NCBI GenBank assembly: GCA_038213135.1
Contig: JBBQTQ010000039.1
Span: 1 to 23,402 of the forward strand
DNA: 23,402 nt
Direction of reading: 5' to 3'
DNA from: JBBQTQ01 sp038213135
GTDB taxonomy: Bacteria; Actinomycetota; Thermoleophilia; Gaiellales; Gaiellaceae
Of this stretch, positions 20,586 through 23,402 are shown piece by piece. Both the position numbers and the translations under genes were made by a program. The notes below the pieces were generated by a model. It had not been told where the DNA came from and ran no database searches. It saw only the letters and a list, made by a program, of their open reading frames with translations. Within the stretch, counting starts at the first letter, position 1. The number at the start of each line of letters is the position of its first letter.

Positions 20586-21333
20586 CGCCCTCCTCGTCAT
20601 CGAAGGGCTGAACGCGTACTACGGCGGCGCGCACGTCCTCCACGACGTCTCGTTCGAGCTCGGAGAGGACGCGGCCGCGATCATCGGGCGAAACGGGATG
20701 GGCAAGTCGACGCTTTGCGCCTCGATCATGGGGATGACCCCGCCCCGGACCAGCGGGTCGATCCGGTTCGACGGCCAGGAGCTCGTCGGGCGCTCCTCGT
20801 ACAAGATCGCCGCCCTCGGCCTGGGTTATGTGCCTCAGGGGCGGCGGCTGTTTCCCTCGCTGTCGGTGGACGAGCACCTGCGGGTGATCGCCCGTCGGCC
20901 GGGTCTGCTGCGCCGGGCACAAGTCGAGGAGGGCCCGACCGGTCGCTGGACGCCCGACCGGGTCTACGAGCTCTTCCCGCGGCTCGCCGAGCGCAAGCGC
21001 AACGGCGGGGCGCAACTCTCCGGCGGCGAGCAGCAGATGCTTGCGATCGGCCGCGCCCTGCTGCTCAGCCCGAAGCTGCTGATCATGGACGAGCCCTCCG
21101 AAGGGCTTGCGCCCGCGATCATCGAGCTGCTGATCGAAACCTTCAAGAGCCTCGAGCAGCAGGGCATGCGGATCCTGCTGATCGAGCAGAACCTCGGTGT
21201 CGCGACGGCGCTCGCCGAGCGCCAGCTCGTGATGATCGGCGGCGAGATCGCGACCGAGACGACCGCCGCCAAGCTCACGGACGATCCGGAGCTCCAGCGG
21301 CGCTACCTCGGCGTCGAGCCCGTAGCTCACTAG
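20578..21333 (+). CDS. livF: ABC transporter ATP-binding protein (LivF-like)
   Basis: A 251-residue ATPase. Walker A GRNGMGKST is at 37-45, the Q-loop at Gln87 (YVPQGRRLF), the signature LSGGEQQ (147-153) and Walker B LLIMDEPSEGLAP (167-179). The switch position has Gln204 (LIEQN), as usual for LivF, in place of His. The ATG at 20578 overlaps the LivG-like gene by 8 bp. It is the last gene of the importer operon; the hairpin at 21363-21395 follows 30 bp later. Confidence 0.94.
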   Translation: MSDALLVIEGLNAYYGGAHVLHDVSFELGEDAAAIIGRNGMGKSTLCASIMGMTPPRTSGSIRFDGQELVGRSSYKIAALGLGYVPQGRRLFPSLSVDEHLRVIARRPGLLRRAQVEEGPTGRWTPDRVYELFPRLAERKRNGGAQLSGGEQQMLAIGRALLLSPKLLIMDEPSEGLAPAIIELLIETFKSLEQQGMRILLIEQNLGVATALAERQLVMIGGEIATETTAAKLTDDPELQRRYLGVEPVAH

Positions 21334-21362
21334 CCCACTAACAAGGTTGGATCGCCAGAGCC

Positions 21363-21395
21363 GAGGGACAGGCCTGGTTTGTAGGCCTGTCCCTC
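21363..21395. terminator. Long perfect hairpin between the transporter operon and the MDR gene
   Basis: GAGGGACAGGCCT (21363-21375), a 7-nt loop, then AGGCCTGTCCCTC (21383-21395) form a 13-bp perfect stem. It probably ends the transporter operon, though no T-run follows on either strand. It contains the same GGGACAGGCC unit as the hairpin at 4466-4489, but in the opposite nesting order. Confidence 0.65.
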
Positions 21396-21406
21396 ACACC
21401 ACCGTC

Positions 21407-21412
21407 TAGGAT
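21407..21412 (+). promoter_or_regulatory. Candidate leaderless -10 element for the quinone-oxidoreductase-like gene
   Basis: TAGGAT lies 7 nt before the TTG start at 21420, identical to the -10 of the VOC operon. No convincing -35 is seen; the position where one would fall is inside the right arm of the hairpin and just past it. Confidence 0.5.
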
Positions 21413-21419
21413 CGCGGCC

Positions 21420-22397
21420 TTGAACGCCGTTCTCGTACAAGACGCTGGCGTCGTCACCGTCGAATCGTTTCCCGACCCGGAGCCAGGGCCGGGCGAGGTG
21501 CTCGTCGAGCTGAAGGCGGCTGCGCTGAACCGGCGCGACCTGCTCGTCCGTAGTCCGCCCAGCCCCGTCTACGACTTCCCGAAGCCGTTCGTGGCCGGGC
21601 ACGACGGCGCGGGCGTCCGCCGCGACACCGGCGAGGAGGTCGTGCTCTATCCGGGGATCAAATGGGGTGAGAGCGACGAGGCGCCGGGGACGGACTTCCG
21701 CTTCATCGGGGGGCCGCTGAACGGCACCTTTGCCGAGTTGATCGCGATTCCGGAGGAATGCGTCTTCCGCAAGCCGGCGCGGCTCTCGTTCGAGGAGGCG
21801 GCTGCGCTGCCGGTCGCGGGGCTGACCGCCTACCGCGCGCTCTTCCCGGTCGGCGGGCTCGTCGCGGGCGAGACGGTGCTCGTCCTCGGCGCGGGCAGCG
21901 GCGTCTCGACCTTTGCGATCGAGCTCGCGGCTCAGGCAGGAGCCCGCGTGCTCGTCACGTCTTCGAGCGACGAGAAGATCGAGCGCGTCAAGGCGCTCGG
22001 CGCGGACGGAGGTGTGCTCTACACCGAGGAAGGCTGGGCCGAGCGGGTGCGCGAGCTGAACGGCGGCCACGGCGTCGACCTCGTGCTCGACTCGGTCGGC
22101 TCGACCTGGCCGGAGTCGCTGCGCGCCCTGCGGCGCGCGGGTCGACTGGTCGTCTTCGGCGGCACGGGCGGGGCCGAGGTGACGCTCGACGTGCGCTACC
22201 TCTATCTGAACTGGCTGTCGATCCTGGGGACGACGCTCGGCTCGCCGCGCCAGTTCGGCGCGTTCCTCGAGACCGTGCAGGCCGGCGACTGGCAGCCGGT
22301 GATCGACAGCGTGCGCCCGCTCGCGCAGGCCGAAGCAGCCTACGAGAAGCTCACGGCCGGCCACTTCGGGAAGCTCGTCCTCTCGATCGGCGCGTGA
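21420..22397 (+). CDS. Zinc-independent MDR-family oxidoreductase (quinone oxidoreductase-like)
   Basis: A 325-residue medium-chain dehydrogenase/reductase. It has a GroES-like N-terminal domain with ALNRRDLL (35-42) and FVAGHDGAGV (57-66), and a Rossmann domain with VLGAGSGVSTFAIELAAQAGARVLVT. The cysteine lobe for structural zinc and the catalytic zinc Cys are absent, which places it with quinone oxidoreductases and enoyl reductases that use NADPH. The TTG at 21420 sits 7 nt after a TAGGAT -10, fitting a leaderless mRNA. Its stop overlaps the GTG of the lipoprotein gene (GTGA). The substrate is not predictable. Confidence 0.88.
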   Translation: MNAVLVQDAGVVTVESFPDPEPGPGEVLVELKAAALNRRDLLVRSPPSPVYDFPKPFVAGHDGAGVRRDTGEEVVLYPGIKWGESDEAPGTDFRFIGGPLNGTFAELIAIPEECVFRKPARLSFEEAAALPVAGLTAYRALFPVGGLVAGETVLVLGAGSGVSTFAIELAAQAGARVLVTSSSDEKIERVKALGADGGVLYTEEGWAERVRELNGGHGVDLVLDSVGSTWPESLRALRRAGRLVVFGGTGGAEVTLDVRYLYLNWLSILGTTLGSPRQFGAFLETVQAGDWQPVIDSVRPLAQAEAAYEKLTAGHFGKLVLSIGA

Positions 22398-23266
22398 GAC
22401 GGCTCGCCGCTCTGGCGGGCGCGGCGGCTCTCGTCGCGGGCTGCGGCTCCTCGGCTCCGAAGAGCCCTCCCGACCTCCTCTTCGTCAGCAGCCGAGACGG
22501 CTCGTACGCGATCTACGGCGCGCGGGCCGACGGCAGCGGCGTGCGGCGCCTGACCCCCGGCAAGGGCGATGCCTCGAGCCCGGAGACGCTCTTCTTCCAG
22601 ACCGACCCCGCGTGGTCGCCGGACGGCTCGCAGATCGTCTTCGCCAGCCGCCGCGAGGGCACCCAGCACCTGTTCGTGATGAAGGCCGACGGCTCTGGGG
22701 CGAGGCGTCTGACCAGCTCGGCGATGGACGACTCACAGCCCGACTGGTCGCCGGACGGCCGCACGATCGTCTTCGACCGGGAGGGCGCGCTCTTCGCGGT
22801 ACCGGCCGCCGGCGGCCACGTGCACCGGGTCGGCCACGGCTTTGGCAGCGCCGAGGATCCGGCCTGGTCATCCGACGGGAAGCTGATCGCCTACGACTAC
22901 CGCCGGCCGGGCTACTCGATCCGGGAGATCTGGCTGATGCGCGCCGACGGCACTCACCAGCAGGAGCTGACTCACATCAAAGCCGTCAGCGCGGAACCCG
23001 CGTGGAGCCCTGACGGCAAGCGGATCGCCTACCGGAGCAACGTGCACCCACCGAACCTTGAGCTCTACTCGATCGGGGTCGACGGCAACGGCATCCGGCA
23101 GGAGACGTCGGTTCCGGTCGATACGATCGATCCGGCCTATGCGCCGGGCGGTGCGCTCTCGTTCTCGCGTGACGGCTCGATCTGGACGCGCAACGCAAAC
23201 GGCAAGGCGCTTCGGCTCACGCCGTCGGGCAACGATGCGAGCCCCGCCTGGCGCCCGCGCGCCTAG
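22394..23266 (+). CDS. TolB-like beta-propeller lipoprotein (WD40/PD40 repeats)
   Basis: A 290-residue secreted lipoprotein. The signal peptide ends in the lipobox LVAGC with Cys17 as the lipidated residue. Five to six PD40 blades follow, each with an (A)W-SPDG-x-x-I-x-F/Y motif, for example DPAWSPDGSQIVF, QPDWSPDGRTIVF, DPAWSSDGKLIAY and EPAWSPDGKRIAY. The last blade ends in SPAWRPRA, so the propeller looks complete. The GTG at 22394 overlaps the previous stop (GTGA) and gives a perfect signal peptide; upstream extensions lie within the oxidoreductase gene. Such proteins are surface binding platforms or sensors. No Tol system is nearby. Confidence 0.88.
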   Translation: MRRLAALAGAAALVAGCGSSAPKSPPDLLFVSSRDGSYAIYGARADGSGVRRLTPGKGDASSPETLFFQTDPAWSPDGSQIVFASRREGTQHLFVMKADGSGARRLTSSAMDDSQPDWSPDGRTIVFDREGALFAVPAAGGHVHRVGHGFGSAEDPAWSSDGKLIAYDYRRPGYSIREIWLMRADGTHQQELTHIKAVSAEPAWSPDGKRIAYRSNVHPPNLELYSIGVDGNGIRQETSVPVDTIDPAYAPGGALSFSRDGSIWTRNANGKALRLTPSGNDASPAWRPRA

Positions 23267-23278
23267 ATGCTTGATCGG

Positions 23279-23402
23279 TTAATGCCCGTAGGCGGTGAGG
23301 GCGCGGTGTGGTTGGCCGAGTTGCCAGTTGAGGTGGATGGCGGCGTTGAGGGCGAGGATGCGGGCGGCGATGCGGCAGAGCAGCCCGGCTGGTGTCTTGG
23401 CG
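23279..23402 (-). CDS. Transposase C-terminal end (partial, runs off the window)
   Basis: Forty complete codons enter from the right edge on the minus strand and end at TAA 23281-23279. The peptide AKTPAGLLCRIAARILALNAAI continues with HLNWQLGQPHRALTAYGH. The pattern RIAxRxLALxAAIxxNWxxGxPxRxLxAYxH is what I know from the C-terminus of DDE transposases of the IS982-like type. Only 12 bp separate it from the stop of the convergent lipoprotein gene, so the element's end must fall close to or at 23266-23278. Terminal repeats cannot be confirmed with one end only. Confidence 0.65.
   Translation of the reverse strand, partial: AKTPAGLLCRIAARILALNAAIHLNWQLGQPHRALTAYGH

Noticed and set aside
1..23402. 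tRNA, rRNA and CRISPR arrays
   Set aside because: By eye I saw no tRNA T-loop with acceptor pairing, no rRNA-like segment and no regularly spaced repeats; a dedicated search could still find a missed small RNA.

Overview
The window is very GC-rich and densely coding, with frequent GTG and TTG starts and genes packed end to end. The gene families present (an ECF42-type sigma factor, CoxLMS-type molybdenum hydroxylase, LivHMKGF-type transporter, LarA-like enzyme) and the promoter style, with TANNNT hexamers 6-10 nt upstream of start codons, suggest a soil or environmental actinobacterium, perhaps of the Thermoleophilia (Gaiellales/Solirubrobacterales). That placement is inference, since no rRNA or marker gene is present. 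No tRNA, rRNA or CRISPR array was seen.

Layout. (1) 1-4443, plus strand: the tail of an unknown gene, then SDR dehydrogenase, cupin, TPP-dependent acetolactate-synthase-like enzyme, RidA-like protein and amidase. Every junction is a 4-bp NTGA stop/start overlap, so this looks like one translationally coupled catabolic operon, probably for a nitrogen-containing small molecule. (2) 4466-4489: a perfect hairpin between convergent genes. (3) 3928-6014, minus strand: an ECF42-like sigma factor with TPR-type C-terminus, and its YciI/DGPF partner. They sit behind a sequence that fits the promoter expected for this sigma group. (4) 6073-12719, minus strand: a small conserved protein, a short PfkB kinase, the large, medium and small subunits of a xanthine-dehydrogenase/CO-dehydrogenase-family molybdenum hydroxylase, an acyl-CoA ligase and an enoyl-CoA hydratase. 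This set is consistent with hydroxylation, CoA activation and beta-oxidation-like breakdown of a carboxylic acid. (5) 12765-13085, minus: a small DUF1858-like CxxC protein. (6) 13221-15548, minus: a LysR regulator followed by a LarA/DUF2088-family protein. (7) 15624-21333, plus, divergent from lysR: a VOC (glyoxalase/dioxygenase-fold) protein coupled to a complete branched-chain-amino-acid-type (HAAT) ABC importer, in the order VOC, permease, permease, binding protein, ATPase, ATPase. (8) 21363-21395: a second perfect hairpin built from the same GGGACAGGCC unit as the first. (9) 21420-23266, plus: a quinone-oxidoreductase-like MDR protein coupled to a TolB-like beta-propeller lipoprotein. (10) 23279-23402, minus: the C-terminal end of a transposase that runs off the window.

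Overall this is a catabolic and transport region: three candidate degradation modules, an uptake system, and two local regulators (an ECF sigma and LysR) each next to plausible target sites. The points most worth checking are the ECF42 promoter match, the sigma factor frame that reads through the hairpin into antisense of the amidase, the repeated hairpin unit, and the LarA-like protein that keeps the pincer lysine but lacks one catalytic histidine.
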